A stretch of 64,000 nucleotides of DNA from Endozoicomonas sp965261315 (GCA_965261315.1 CBDHDM010000039.1:1-64000), one strand, 5' to 3'. Counted from the stretch's first letter, positions 45,041 to 54,378 are shown. The notes: generated from the letters alone by a model not told the origin. Program-made: numbers and translations.

Positions 45041-46048
45041 TTACTCGGTCGTCGTGCTGGCTTTCTGAAACCGGGCTTCCAGTGACGACAGAATATTTCT
45101 TGCGAGGCGTCCAATCCCTGGCTTCTGGTCGTCTGCAAAAGGGATTGGACGACACAATGCCATAGCTCTGAGCCCAATACGGGCAGAATAAATACCAACA
45201 CCCACACCACTGGCGACCTGACTACTGACTACCCCAAGCAGACGATTAGAGGTGAAATCCGCCAGTTGGTCTGATAGCTGTTCTGAAAAGAAGTCAGCAG
45301 CTCCGGCAAGCATCATCTGCTCCAGAATCAGTCTTAATAAATGGGTGCGCGCAGGCAGAGAGGGCCGGACTCCATAGATCTGACAAATTTCATCCAGCAT
45401 CCGAACACTACGCCAAACGGACATCAACATATCTACAGCGGCAAAAGGGCTGAGAGCGACCATTAGAGCCACCTGTTGACTGTGTTGTGAAATACGAACC
45501 AGTGCCTGCTGATCCAGCTTCTGGAAGAAATGTGCATCCAGATGAGTCAACACCTCACTGTCATCACTGTAGTCAGGCATCACAGCCAGTGATTGCTCCA
45601 ACATCGCTTGCTGAGGCTTCCCGTAATAGAGCGTCTGAAGTTGACTGACCCACTGAGTTTTCAGAGTAGTCGCTCTCTGATCCCGAAACTGCACTGCCTG
45701 CTCTTGCAACTCAGCAATCTTTCTAAAGTCACGCTGATACAGAAAGAATTCCACCAGCGCCTTACCAACAACAACGGTCAATACCAGCAAGAGTGCAGCA
45801 AATATCAAGACCAGGGACCAGTGCAACTGATAAAGGAAGAACCCCAGCTCTGCCGTTTGCCAAAGTACCAGCACCAGCACCAGTATCAAAAGCCCGGCAA
45901 AAGCCTTCCCCAAAAAACGCAGGGGTTTTGTCGTCAGCTCTGTTCCTGCCAGCAACTGCTCCTGAAAATCACCACTGATAGAATCCGGTGTATCCAGAGT
46001 CTTCTCTGTTGCCAGGGGAATAAAATAAGGGTCATGATGCCTGCTCAT
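45041..46048 (-). CDS. ycjF: YcjF-type inner membrane protein (DUF697)
   Basis: 335 residues. Two adjacent membrane helices near 68-118 (FAGLLILVLVLVLWQTAELGF and LVLIFAALLLVLTVVVG), a charged middle region and a C-terminal DUF697 part (VALMVALSPFAAVDMLMSVWRSVRML, ILEQMMLAGAADFFSEQLSD, SSQVASGVGVGIYSARIGLRAM). In E. coli ycjX-ycjF is induced by envelope stress and heat; the molecular job is unknown. The start overlaps the ycjX stop by 4 bp, showing coupling. Likely works with the YcjX P-loop protein at the inner membrane. Confidence 0.92.
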   Translation of the reverse strand: MSRHHDPYFIPLATEKTLDTPDSISGDFQEQLLAGTELTTKPLRFLGKAFAGLLILVLVLVLWQTAELGFFLYQLHWSLVLIFAALLLVLTVVVGKALVEFFLYQRDFRKIAELQEQAVQFRDQRATTLKTQWVSQLQTLYYGKPQQAMLEQSLAVMPDYSDDSEVLTHLDAHFFQKLDQQALVRISQHSQQVALMVALSPFAAVDMLMSVWRSVRMLDEICQIYGVRPSLPARTHLLRLILEQMMLAGAADFFSEQLSDQLADFTSNRLLGVVSSQVASGVGVGIYSARIGLRAMALCRPIPFADDQKPGIGRLARNILSSLEARFQKASTTTE

Positions 46049-47493
46049 GAAAATCGGTCTCCCAGCAGATCATTGAGGATACTATCAAGGCGAATATGGG
46101 GTAACCGGCCACCAGCAGCCAGCTGCAAACCTTCTGGCGGCATCAACCGACGCAACTGCCACCGCCCCAGACCCTGCCAGTCTTCTGAGTTCGGAATCTG
46201 TTCCGGGATTTCCGGATGCAGCAGCAACCCTGGCCCAGACTCAGTCATCCCCTGCAATGCCTGTCTTCCCTGATAATCGACATAGGTCGTAGAGCGAACG
46301 GCGGCAACCGCCTCACAGCGAATATCAACCGCATTAAATGCCGCCCTGCGTCTTGCGTCCTGAACCAGGTTTGCAGTCAGACCTCTGACCGCTTCATGCT
46401 GGTCTGGCAATACCTGATCAATTTTGCTGGCAGCAAAAACGACTCGATCAATCCGTGGCTGTATCAACCTCCTCAACAGGCTGTTACGTCCATAGTCAAA
46501 GCTTTGCAGTACCTGAGCCAGGGAGAGACGAAGATCATCAAATGCTTCCTGCCCACCATTGAGTGACTTAAGCACATCAATCAGCACCAGCTGTCGATCA
46601 ACCTTCTGAAAGGTATTTCGATAAAAGGGTTTGACCCATTCATCCTTATAACGCTGATAATGTCTCTCGCACACTTTAAACAAAGCGTTCTCAGGTGCAT
46701 TCTTCAGCTGATCTTCTGAAAGGCTGGTTCTCAAAAACAGGGGGAGAAAAGGCAGTTGGCTCTCAGCCCCGGAAGGCACGGCATGAAGCCACCTTCCCGG
46801 TTGAATCATGGTAAGACCAGAGCGCTGACAATCCTGAAGAAAAACCAGCAGTTCCTGCCACAGTGCCTGTAAAGCAAGGTCTGACAGAGGCTCCATGGGG
46901 TCAACCGCTTTCAGCTTTTCCATCAGCTTCCCGCCAATGGATATACGCAGATCACTGTTAATCAGCGAAGTAAACTGGCGACACCAGGCAAGGTAGTTCA
47001 TATCCAGCAAAGGAAGATCCAGCAGCCACTCCCCGGGATAGTCACGGATTTCCAGAAGAAGACGACTAACGCTTGATTTTCCCCGACGCAGCAAGCCAGG
47101 CTGATTGCGAAATTTTATTTCCAGCAAACACCCGGACTCGTGTCGTGTCGCTTCTGGCCACCGCCCTCTGGATAACGATTCAATCCCTTCTTGATAAGGA
47201 AACAGCGGCAGACCATTCAGCGCGGACAGTTTTACGCCCAGCAACCGATCCTGAAGTACTGGCGGGAATGCGGCCAGAAGTGCTTCCGGGTAGTGCTGCA
47301 ACTGATGAATCAGGCTGGTAATAAACGTGGTTTTACCACTGCCACTGAAGCCAGTAACACCAAGGGTAATTCGTCTATTCAGAAGCCGGTCAACACTGCC
47401 CTCTATTGAGCTGGCAGTCGATCTTGCAAGATCCAGAGCTTTATCCTGCCCTCGCTGTAAAGACTGCTGAACCTGATGTTTTATAGGTTTCAT
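46045..47493 (-). CDS. ycjX: YcjX-type P-loop (DUF463) protein
   Basis: 482 residues, family size. Walker A in LGVTGFSGSGKTTFITSLIHQL, switch-like LEIRDYPGEWLLDLPLL, and the guanine-specificity-like segment VFAASKIDQVLPDQHE. Other conserved segments: RQLVLIDVLKSLNGGQEAFDDL and CEAVAAVRST. These are dynamin/GTPase-like features; nucleotide binding is expected and the biological role is unproven. It forms a two-gene operon with ycjF. pdxY lies upstream on the same strand with only 21 bp between, so all three may be cotranscribed. Confidence 0.93.
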   Translation of the reverse strand: MKPIKHQVQQSLQRGQDKALDLARSTASSIEGSVDRLLNRRITLGVTGFSGSGKTTFITSLIHQLQHYPEALLAAFPPVLQDRLLGVKLSALNGLPLFPYQEGIESLSRGRWPEATRHESGCLLEIKFRNQPGLLRRGKSSVSRLLLEIRDYPGEWLLDLPLLDMNYLAWCRQFTSLINSDLRISIGGKLMEKLKAVDPMEPLSDLALQALWQELLVFLQDCQRSGLTMIQPGRWLHAVPSGAESQLPFLPLFLRTSLSEDQLKNAPENALFKVCERHYQRYKDEWVKPFYRNTFQKVDRQLVLIDVLKSLNGGQEAFDDLRLSLAQVLQSFDYGRNSLLRRLIQPRIDRVVFAASKIDQVLPDQHEAVRGLTANLVQDARRRAAFNAVDIRCEAVAAVRSTTYVDYQGRQALQGMTESGPGLLLHPEIPEQIPNSEDWQGLGRWQLRRLMPPEGLQLAAGGRLPHIRLDSILNDLLGDRFS

Positions 47494-47514
47494 AGCATGA
47501 TTATTTATCGTCGA

Positions 47515-48363
47515 TTATTCCGACAGGCGTTGCGCATTGAATGGTGGAGGATTGATCAATTTATCCTGAGCCTCAATAAGCAACAGATCTCGACTGCCTT
47601 GCTGACAGGCATATTCAAACAATGCGAACATAACTCCGGCAGTATATTCAAGTGCCCGCTTAAGATCTTTACTCAGCAAGTACCTTGCAAGAAACACCGC
47701 GGTAGCCACATCGCCTGAACCACCGATCGCCCCGGGCTTCTCAAAGAAAGGGGTCTGCACATACCAGGCATCATGTTCGGTAAGGGCTATCATGCCAATG
47801 ACATCGCTATCCATATCACTGACAGCAACACTGGTCACCAGCACAACCTCAGGACCCGCTGCCAGCAATTTCCGGCCGGCCTCCAAAATGCTCTTGAGAT
47901 TAGAAATCGAGCAGCCGGTTAGCAGCTCCAGCTCAAACTGGTTAGGCGTCACCATATCTGCCAGGGGAATCAGTGTCTTTAAAAATAGTGCCGGTAAATC
48001 TTCATCAACATAGACCCTGCCATCATCCCCCATCACGGGATCACAGCAATACAGCAGATCAGGGTGTTGCTGCTTCATACTGCTCACCGCATCAGCCAGC
48101 ACGTTTGCAGTGCCAGGCTCCCCAAGATAACCCGATAAAATGGCATTACATTGCGCCATAACACCAAGGGCATCAACGCCAGCCAGAATCTCTTTCACCC
48201 ACCCGGCCGATACGGTCGAACCTTTGCGGCTTGCACCTGAGTTAGAGAAAAGGACTGTATATACTGGCCAGACATTAATTCCCATTCGCTGGAGAGGGAA
48301 TACTGCTGAAGCGTTACCGGCATGACCCACTGAAACATGGGACTGTACAGACAATATATTCAT
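47515..48363 (-). CDS. pdxY: Pyridoxal kinase PdxY
   Basis: 282 residues from the ATG at 48363 (MNILSVQSHVSVGHAGNASAVFPLQ), the standard family start; the longer frame upstream is unsupported. Ribokinase-like fold with VSVGHAGN for pyridoxal binding, CDPVMGDDGRVYV, VTPNQFELELLTG, and the phosphate-binding anion hole and base in IGGSGDVATAVFLARYL (GxGD). The loop LFSNSGASRKGSTVS replaces the usual SNHTGYG region and could alter substrate specificity. It salvages pyridoxal to PLP, the cofactor of alr nearby. Probably cotranscribed with ycjX. Confidence 0.88.
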   Translation of the reverse strand: MNILSVQSHVSVGHAGNASAVFPLQRMGINVWPVYTVLFSNSGASRKGSTVSAGWVKEILAGVDALGVMAQCNAILSGYLGEPGTANVLADAVSSMKQQHPDLLYCCDPVMGDDGRVYVDEDLPALFLKTLIPLADMVTPNQFELELLTGCSISNLKSILEAGRKLLAAGPEVVLVTSVAVSDMDSDVIGMIALTEHDAWYVQTPFFEKPGAIGGSGDVATAVFLARYLLSKDLKRALEYTAGVMFALFEYACQQGSRDLLLIEAQDKLINPPPFNAQRLSE

Positions 48364-48413
48364 ATCCGAACCATAGCAGAGCACAACCGCGCTCAATGTA
48401 GATCACTGACACG

Positions 48414-49271
48414 TTATCTCAGCTGCCACTTCTCTGAAGAGGCGAGATAGCCGTTGGTGTAGACCGTCGTTTCTATCTGCAGAGTTCGCCCCTTGATCAC
48501 CAAATGACGAACCACCTCGTTCAGAACACCGCCGAGACTGTACACAACCTCTTCCTCCTGCTCATCTTCCGCAGGTCGGGTGTTTCGCTTACGACCATCT
48601 CTTGGCTCGGGCTGAGAAGGGCCTATAGGTAAGGTCGTCACTTCATCCACAGGCTGAATGGAAGGCAACGGATTAATGGGTATTGCAGGCAGTGGTTGAA
48701 TGGATACCGGTGGAACAGGTTTGACCGGCTTATCTTCTTCGGGTTTGGCGGGCTTGCGCTTTCTGACAAAATACCGCTGCAGAAATATCAGCTCATTGGT
48801 AGCAATGCGCATAATTTCTATATCACCATCCGGCCCACGGCTATCCATACGCAGAAAATCATCGACTTGATAAAGCCTGAACTTTTCTGAGTACCGAGTC
48901 TTTCTTTCAGGATTATAAATCTCGGAACGAAACGTCATATCTCTTCGATAATCACCGTCTGCTTCCATTGATATATTGGTTTCTCTTGTCTTCTGACGAG
49001 CATTCAGCTCACTGCCAACACAGATCACTCGATTTGCGGAACCCTGCCATTGACGGTCAACCTTCTGCAAAAAAGACTGGAGCGTTCTTTGTTCGGATGA
49101 AGAGAGGGACTCTGCTTTTTTATATTCAAAAATACTGTCCCCAGCCACCACGGAAGGGGAAGGCCCATAACAGACTACAGCCTGAGATGATGAAGGAGTT
49201 ATTATAAGCCAGGCAAAAGCAACCATCAGAAAATGTGGCACATAGCTTCTGCCATAAAACAACTTGCTCAC
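48414..49271 (-). CDS. Exported protein of unknown function with proline-rich middle
   Basis: 285 residues. Signal-peptide-like start (MSKLFYGRSYVPHFLMVAFAWLIITPSSSQA, cleavage near residue 31). Residues 32-165 form a globular part (YKKAESLSSSEQRTLQSFLQ, then SEKFRLYQVDDFLRMDSRG). Then a Pro/Lys stretch (about 170-215, KPVKPVPPVSIQPLPAI) resembling a TonB-like spacer, and a C-terminal domain (GGVLNEVVRHLVIKGRTLQIE ... SEKWQLR). No family is recognised. The layout suggests a periplasmic protein bridging two sites. Next to pdxY but in a separate region after about 50 bp. Confidence 0.6.
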   Translation of the reverse strand: MSKLFYGRSYVPHFLMVAFAWLIITPSSSQAVVCYGPSPSVVAGDSIFEYKKAESLSSSEQRTLQSFLQKVDRQWQGSANRVICVGSELNARQKTRETNISMEADGDYRRDMTFRSEIYNPERKTRYSEKFRLYQVDDFLRMDSRGPDGDIEIMRIATNELIFLQRYFVRKRKPAKPEEDKPVKPVPPVSIQPLPAIPINPLPSIQPVDEVTTLPIGPSQPEPRDGRKRNTRPAEDEQEEEVVYSLGGVLNEVVRHLVIKGRTLQIETTVYTNGYLASSEKWQLR

Positions 49272-49309
49272 AAGTACCCCCGGATAAACAAAAGAACAAC
49301 TTCATGCAA

Positions 49310-49413
49310 CGCCAGTGGGCGTTCAGCCCGAAGGGCCGCCCACGGTTCGCGCCTTTATGCCCTGCGGGTATTGTCTGGCGAAAACCGTGAGTGGCTGGTC
49401 ACATGTCTAATTG
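49310..49413 (+). repeat. Structured intergenic repeat with 22-nt dispersed motif, copy 2
   Basis: Two nested stems: GTGGGCG with CGCCCAC, and CACGGTTCGC with GCGAAAACCGTG, followed by TGGCTGGTCACATGTCTAAT-TG (49392-49413), which also occurs at 10169-10190 on the other strand. GC-rich in an AT-rich setting. A REP/BIME-like element or structured RNA is likely. Confidence 0.55.
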
Positions 49414-49558
49414 CCCCTCCCTAATCACCTTCGTAAAAAAGGTCATATAATCCAAACAATATCTGCATTATAAAATACGACTACGGGAGTGTACGTTGCC
49501 CAAAAAAAGGGATCAAATCCAAAACACTATCTTTGGTAAAGAATTACTTGAGAGGGGT

Positions 49559-51748
49559 TTAATCTGACGTATCTGGCTTTTGTGAAGCATTCCCAGGTAA
49601 TATCTGACTCCAGTCTCTTCTCGTTAACTTTCTGAAGCCACAACGGATCGAATCATTTTCTGGAGACACCATTCTTTCGCGAACTTGTTTAAAAAAAGAT
49701 CCGCCAAAATCACCTCTCAAGAATAGTGCTAATGCTAAGTCATCCGTACTGCTTTCCTTCGGTTTAAGAAGGGATCTTATTTCTCCATCGTAAGTCATAT
49801 CACCATAAAATAAATGATCAACAATTTTATCCAGAGTACTATCTCGCCCTTCACCAGCCTCAAAAAATGAAGCTAGCAGAGCGTCACCAGAAAAGTCCTT
49901 TTTGAGAACCTTAAACAAAGCAGGGATCAATAATGAAAAATTATCACATATATCACCAACCAGTTCATTAATATCTACACTTGTGGCAGTATCAGCAACA
50001 ATAATCGGGCACGCCATATTACCACTTCTGGATACTTCAAATCGCCTGAGAGATAAACTCGAAAGTTGAGTTCTTAGACCGGGCATATTTAAATCAGAAG
50101 TGCGATGAACAATCAGCTGCTGTAAATTCACATCTTTTTTCCGTAATGCCTTCCCGCTTGCTACTAATTTATTTTTCAGATCCTCAGGAACAACGCCTGG
50201 TAAAAAGCTATTAGCCAATATAAGGTCTTTCAGCCAATCTTCTTCTGCTTGACTCAAAGACCCACTACTGTATCTGATTGAATCAATAAGGCTTGGACGA
50301 AAAACAGCATCATCAAAATGATTCATTCTTGTCATTGATGAAAACTGAGGCACTAAACTCTTGAACCCCATGGGAGACAAGAGAGGACATAACTTTTTAC
50401 ACAAATCCTGCGCTACTGAGTAGTAATTATATAACTGTAAGTCGTGGGTGAGACTTCTGCCCAATAATTCAATTTTTGATCGTTCAGCCAAAGCAACAGA
50501 CTCCTCAATCAAATCTGCATTATTCTTTTTGACTTTTTTCTGGAGGGGAGCGGCTAGCTCAGGAAGAGGAGTATCACCATCAGGCCTCAAAGGAAGGTAG
50601 GGCTTTCCCATCAATCCCATCAAAGCAGCACTGTTTGCACCTTCCTGAACCAGAGGGCGATTCGCAACACAACAAATCCATTCAAATAATGGTTTAGGTA
50701 CCGGGCCACAGTATAGAAGTTCAACAGGTGTACCCGCAGAGGCTTCCCATTTCGTTTTGTTCAAATCATAAAATGGAACCTCCATCGACTCAGCTTCCAC
50801 TTGCAGCCGCCTCAGACTTTCCAACGGGCTCATTACCAAAACAACTGTTTTCTCAGATTCAGAAGTATGACTTCCAAAAGCACCTGAGATCAGTTTTCTG
50901 ATAATCACATCATGTGAAGGCTCCAGGGTCTGATGATGAATACCATAGACTGGAAGCAGGTGAATCCTTTCTCCCTCAGTCTCACGCAAAATATTCTCCA
51001 GACTAGACACCCTTGAGTCTCTCCCCAAAAGCTCCGTGAACATCGGTTTTTGAGGCCTGTATGGATTCTGATAGTTTGCCAGCACCGGCAATTCCAGATT
51101 CTGATTCTCCTCATTATTCCGCTCAATTCTGGGCGTTGTACTTGTCCAGTTGAAGGGGGGGATAATAATTGCCGTTTTCGTCAGCAGCCACGAACGATGA
51201 CCATTCATCGCCCACAAACCCAGTGGCTGCTCTGAAGGTCTGCCGTTTATCTTGCAAAAATTTTCCAGCTGCTTATGAGGAATGCACTCACATTCCAAAC
51301 CCGAATAACGAAGAGTCTGTACACCACCACTCCCAAGGTTAAATTCCGGAAGAAATAATTGCAGCTTTTCCTTCATCTGTCCCCATTCGCATTCATCATC
51401 AGCTTTTAGAACCAGCTCAACTCTACCTTTAAATCCAAGACGAGCCAGTCCTTCTATGATATTGAAGGCAGCAGTGTGGTCTCCCTGACCTGGAGCTTCA
51501 GCAAGCCCCACCCTTATAACAGGAATGACGCCTAGCTTTTGAGAAAGCCCCCTTGCGACATGATCAATCTTCCTCTTTCCCAGCAACGTTGGGTCAAGTG
51601 TTTCCGGTGCACCATTTACGGGGACATTTACTTGTTTAATGACATTTTCAGCTTTAATGGACGAACGGGCAGGAGCATCGGTGGGTAAACTGACAACCTT
51701 ATCAATCGATGGTTTCGGAAATGCGTTTTCACACGCTGAAGAGAACAC
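49559..51748 (-). CDS. Large protein of unknown function, possible GT-B-fold region
   Basis: 729 residues from a GTG start; the start lacks a strong ribosome site, so it could be truncated. Seen: VIPVIRVGLAEAPGQGDHTAAFNIIEGLARLG (a Rossmann-like first strand and helix), KTAIIIPPFNW, a middle KTVVLVMSPLESLRRLQ strand, and CCVANRPLVQEGANSAALMGLMGKPYLPL, which resembles the C-terminal donor-site pattern of GT-B glycosyltransferases/epimerases (E-G-x-N...G-K-P). A helical C-terminal 300 residues follow. No signal peptide. Neighbours give no pathway. I do not recognise a family; an effector or stand-alone glycosyltransferase-like enzyme is a guess. Confidence 0.55.
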   Translation of the reverse strand: MFSSACENAFPKPSIDKVVSLPTDAPARSSIKAENVIKQVNVPVNGAPETLDPTLLGKRKIDHVARGLSQKLGVIPVIRVGLAEAPGQGDHTAAFNIIEGLARLGFKGRVELVLKADDECEWGQMKEKLQLFLPEFNLGSGGVQTLRYSGLECECIPHKQLENFCKINGRPSEQPLGLWAMNGHRSWLLTKTAIIIPPFNWTSTTPRIERNNEENQNLELPVLANYQNPYRPQKPMFTELLGRDSRVSSLENILRETEGERIHLLPVYGIHHQTLEPSHDVIIRKLISGAFGSHTSESEKTVVLVMSPLESLRRLQVEAESMEVPFYDLNKTKWEASAGTPVELLYCGPVPKPLFEWICCVANRPLVQEGANSAALMGLMGKPYLPLRPDGDTPLPELAAPLQKKVKKNNADLIEESVALAERSKIELLGRSLTHDLQLYNYYSVAQDLCKKLCPLLSPMGFKSLVPQFSSMTRMNHFDDAVFRPSLIDSIRYSSGSLSQAEEDWLKDLILANSFLPGVVPEDLKNKLVASGKALRKKDVNLQQLIVHRTSDLNMPGLRTQLSSLSLRRFEVSRSGNMACPIIVADTATSVDINELVGDICDNFSLLIPALFKVLKKDFSGDALLASFFEAGEGRDSTLDKIVDHLFYGDMTYDGEIRSLLKPKESSTDDLALALFLRGDFGGSFFKQVRERMVSPENDSIRCGFRKLTRRDWSQILPGNASQKPDTSD

Positions 51749-51961
51749 AGCAATACCCAGTCAAAAAAATTACGTCAAAATATAGCGCCTCCCTCTATTT
51801 ATTTCTCTAACAGATCCGTCAGTCAGGCTAACTGCCAACCGGTGCCAAGCAAACTCTCGGCCTCCATCTCAGACTAGTTTTAGTACGTATTGTCCAACAT
51901 GCACGTTATATGTACAGTCAGTCAATATTTTTCATGCCAACCCAACATACCGAGATGTTCT

Positions 51962-52723
51962 ATGGGCTTCCTGCGTAAATCTACCCTTGCTGCAGCCATG
52001 ATTGCTGCGGGTTTCTCTACCGCCGCCAGCGCTGACTATCAATACGGTTTTGGTAATGTCAGCATCAGTCGCCTGGACTGGACCGACAAAACAGAAGACC
52101 GTGCAGGCAAGAAAGACTTCACTTTCCTGGAAATTGAAGGTGGTGCTGGTTTTGACTGGGGTGAAGTTTACGGTTTCTTCGATCTGGAAAATCCACACAA
52201 AAACAATAATGAGCCTGATAACGATGGTCGTCGCACGGCCATGAAAGGCACCCTTCGTTATAATCTGGGCAATACTGGTTTTAACATATACGGTCACGTG
52301 TATGATGCCCAGTCTGCAGAGTTATCCGAGCAGAATCGTCTTCTCGGCTTAGGTTTTAACTACCAGAACGCAAACTTTTTCTGGAAGCCTTTTCTTGCCG
52401 TAAACAATACAGAAAGCTCTTTTGATGATGGTAACTTCAGCAGTCGGCTCAGCGGTTTTAACGGGTATGTATTGGGTTGGGTGTTAGGCTACGGCTTTAA
52501 TCTGGCCAGCCAGAATTTTATGCTCACTAACTGGCACGAATACGAATTTGACCGCGACAGCCAATATGCTGGTGGAAAAACTGGAACTAATGGCGCAGCC
52601 GCCTTGTGGTGGAACGCTAATGAGAAAATCACTCTTGGCGTCCAATATCGGTATGCTGATGATAAGCTGGGTTCTAACACCTATCAGGATGGTATTGTTT
52701 ACACACTGAAGTACAATCTTTAA
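51962..52723 (+). CDS. Tsx/OmpK-family nucleoside-specific outer membrane channel
   Basis: 253 residues from the ATG at 51962. Signal peptide MGFLRKSTLAAAMIAAGFSTAASA with cleavage before DYQYG. The mature part is a 12-strand-like barrel with alternating patterns: YGFGNVSISRLDWTDKTEDRAG, LEIEGGAGFDWGEVYGFFDLE, FWKPFLAVNNT, MLTNWHEYEFDRD, and a C-terminal aromatic end YTLKYNL fitting Bam recognition. These match the Tsx/OmpK family. It lets nucleosides through the outer membrane. A hairpin follows the stop. No linked nucleoside uptake genes are present. Confidence 0.85.
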   Translation: MGFLRKSTLAAAMIAAGFSTAASADYQYGFGNVSISRLDWTDKTEDRAGKKDFTFLEIEGGAGFDWGEVYGFFDLENPHKNNNEPDNDGRRTAMKGTLRYNLGNTGFNIYGHVYDAQSAELSEQNRLLGLGFNYQNANFFWKPFLAVNNTESSFDDGNFSSRLSGFNGYVLGWVLGYGFNLASQNFMLTNWHEYEFDRDSQYAGGKTGTNGAAALWWNANEKITLGVQYRYADDKLGSNTYQDGIVYTLKYNL

Positions 52724-52744
52724 TTGCAGTTAGCGACTACTCTG

Positions 52745-52769
52745 CCAGTTCGCCATTAAGGCGAACTGG
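52745..52769 (+). terminator. Hairpin after the Tsx-like gene
   Basis: CCAGTTCGCC-ATTAA-GGCGAACTGG, a 10-bp perfect stem 21 bp after the stop; a T-rich stretch follows only after 15 nt, so termination is probable but not typical. Confidence 0.6.
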
Positions 52770-52972
52770 CAACCTGGTCAATATTTTTCACCTGATACGA
52801 CGAATAAAAAAACAAGAACCCTCTTTATCGACTACTTTTCCATACGGCGCTCCTGCCGCAGCATGGTAAAGTTAACTGCAAACATTAAATCGAGAAAGAC
52901 AATACAGGATTCTAATTCCAGCTGTGGTTATGACCGCTAATTCAATTAAATTTAATGAATGGTCTGATATCC

Positions 52973-53419
52973 ATGAAACGATCTTCCTTTTTACTCAAAC
53001 TCATTCCGTCACTGTCACTGTGCTCAATTGCACTGCACTCCATAGCAGCCCCTTATTTCGATATGCCTCCAAGCTATGAAGATGCAACCACCTATACGAT
53101 TCATCTAAAACCGGGTGATGACACAGAAATCAAAATGCATGAATTCTTTCGTCTTTCCAGCGAGGGTTATACGTCAATAAGAATCAAGGTAGCGGATACC
53201 TCTCCCAAAGGGAATCGAAAAAAATCGCCCAGACTGTATCCGGTTCGTCAAGACTATATATCCGAGAGAGTTCCACACTGTCGTTTATTAAAACAACATG
53301 ACTATGAGGATAATTATCGGGTATTGCTGGACAACACGATTTACGAGTCCAATCTCAGTTATGATGATGCCATCCTATTGATTGGCAAACTGGTATCTGT
53401 GAACTCCTGTACGTTCTGA
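52973..53419 (+). CDS. Small secreted protein of unknown function
   Basis: 148 residues from the ATG at 52973 (MKRSSFLLKLIPSLSLCSIALHSIAA), a signal peptide cleaved near residue 26. The mature 120 residues are polar with two Cys (PHCRLL and VNSCTF) that could form one disulfide. No family is recognised. The last 61 bp overlap the 3' end of the convergent SYLF gene, whose C-terminus is abnormal, so a rearrangement at this junction may have trimmed one or both genes. Confidence 0.6.
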   Translation: MKRSSFLLKLIPSLSLCSIALHSIAAPYFDMPPSYEDATTYTIHLKPGDDTEIKMHEFFRLSSEGYTSIRIKVADTSPKGNRKKSPRLYPVRQDYISERVPHCRLLKQHDYEDNYRVLLDNTIYESNLSYDDAILLIGKLVSVNSCTF

Positions 53420-53844
53420 TATTCATGGTAATCATTGGGGAACCCTCCCAAGGCTTCCCAGCCATTACTGTTCTGGAAATTTCCCAATGCACCACTGGTC
53501 ATAAACATAATGACCTGAGACCGCGCCTGGGCACCAAACTGAAAGCCAATGGATGCAGAAATGGTCCGGTAATAGGCCTTGATACGGTTATTGACCAAAA
53601 GCGCTCCATCACCAAACTCACCACCAATGCCGATCCCTCCTTTTACTACCGTAGGGAATACCAGAACTCCTTTGGCTTTTCCGCCCAGTTCCTTTGCTGC
53701 CGGTCTCTCCTGATAGAGTTTTTTCAGGGTAGCCCTGACTTCTGCATCCAGCTCTTCTTTTGAAGCAGCTTGCGCATTCACCACTGGCAAAGCTACTGCC
53801 ATAACCAGAAAAGCAGCCAGTATTGATCTTATCTTGAGCTTCAT
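53359..53844 (-). CDS. SYLF/YSC84-domain periplasmic protein, apparently C-terminally truncated
   Basis: 161 residues from the ATG at 53844. Signal peptide MKLKIRSILAAFLVMAVALPVVNAQA, then SYLF features: LDAEVRATLKKLYQERPAAKELGGKAKGVLVFPTVVKGGIGIGGEFGDGALL, YYRTISASIGFQFGAQARSQVIMFMTSGAL. The family then continues with about 50 residues ending in an FGQKGLM-like motif; here the sequence after FQNSNGWEALGG is unrelated. The tail is translated antisense to the neighbouring gene. The protein probably lacks part of its beta-sheet and may not fold. Family members bind phosphoinositides or lipids in other contexts; the bacterial role is unclear. Confidence 0.8.
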   Translation of the reverse strand: MKLKIRSILAAFLVMAVALPVVNAQAASKEELDAEVRATLKKLYQERPAAKELGGKAKGVLVFPTVVKGGIGIGGEFGDGALLVNNRIKAYYRTISASIGFQFGAQARSQVIMFMTSGALGNFQNSNGWEALGGFPNDYHEYQNVQEFTDTSLPINRMASS

Positions 53845-53925
53845 AACGAATTTCTTTTTCTGAAATGAAAGACGCAAAGCATTAAACGCCTGTTCAGATG
53901 AATTTTCAATCTCTCCATAGGGAGC

Positions 53926-54378
53926 TTATAATGGCAGCGCTGTAGTGTACTTCATCTGCTCCATAGCAAAGCTCGAGGTAACATCAGTCAGCCCATCCAC
54001 TGTATTCACCAGCTCCTTATAAAAATGGTCAAAAGACTGTATATCTTTCACCACAACCCGTAGCAAGTAGTCATACTCACCACTCATGCGATAGCACTCA
54101 GCAATTTCCGGGTAGCTGCGCACTACTTCCCCAAAAGATTCAAGCCACTCGCTGTTATGATAACGAGTCTTGATATGAACAAAGACTGATACGCCCAGAC
54201 CCACCTTGGCAGGGTTTACCAAAGCAACACGCTTTGTGATAAAACCTTCACTCTCCAGACGCTTGATACGCTTCCAACATGGTGTAGGCGAAAGGTTTAC
54301 TTTCTCAGCCAGATCAGCCAGAGAGGGCGTAGTATCTTCTTGCAATTCCCGGAGTATATTGCGGTCGGTCTTATCCAT
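53926..54378 (-). CDS. Lrp/AsnC-family transcriptional regulator
   Basis: 150 residues from the ATG at 54378 (MDKTDRNILRELQEDTTPS); the longer frame is unsupported. Helix-turn-helix in SLADLAEKVNLSPTPCWKRIKRLESEGFI and a RAM domain (GVSVFVHIKTRYHNSEW, IAECYRMSGEYDYLLRVVV). It is distinct from lrp at 33801 and closer to the Lrp subfamily that controls one or a few amino acid genes. No obvious target is adjacent: the upstream gene is a SIS-CBS protein on the same strand after about 190 bp. Confidence 0.87.
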   Translation of the reverse strand: MDKTDRNILRELQEDTTPSLADLAEKVNLSPTPCWKRIKRLESEGFITKRVALVNPAKVGLGVSVFVHIKTRYHNSEWLESFGEVVRSYPEIAECYRMSGEYDYLLRVVVKDIQSFDHFYKELVNTVDGLTDVTSSFAMEQMKYTTALPL

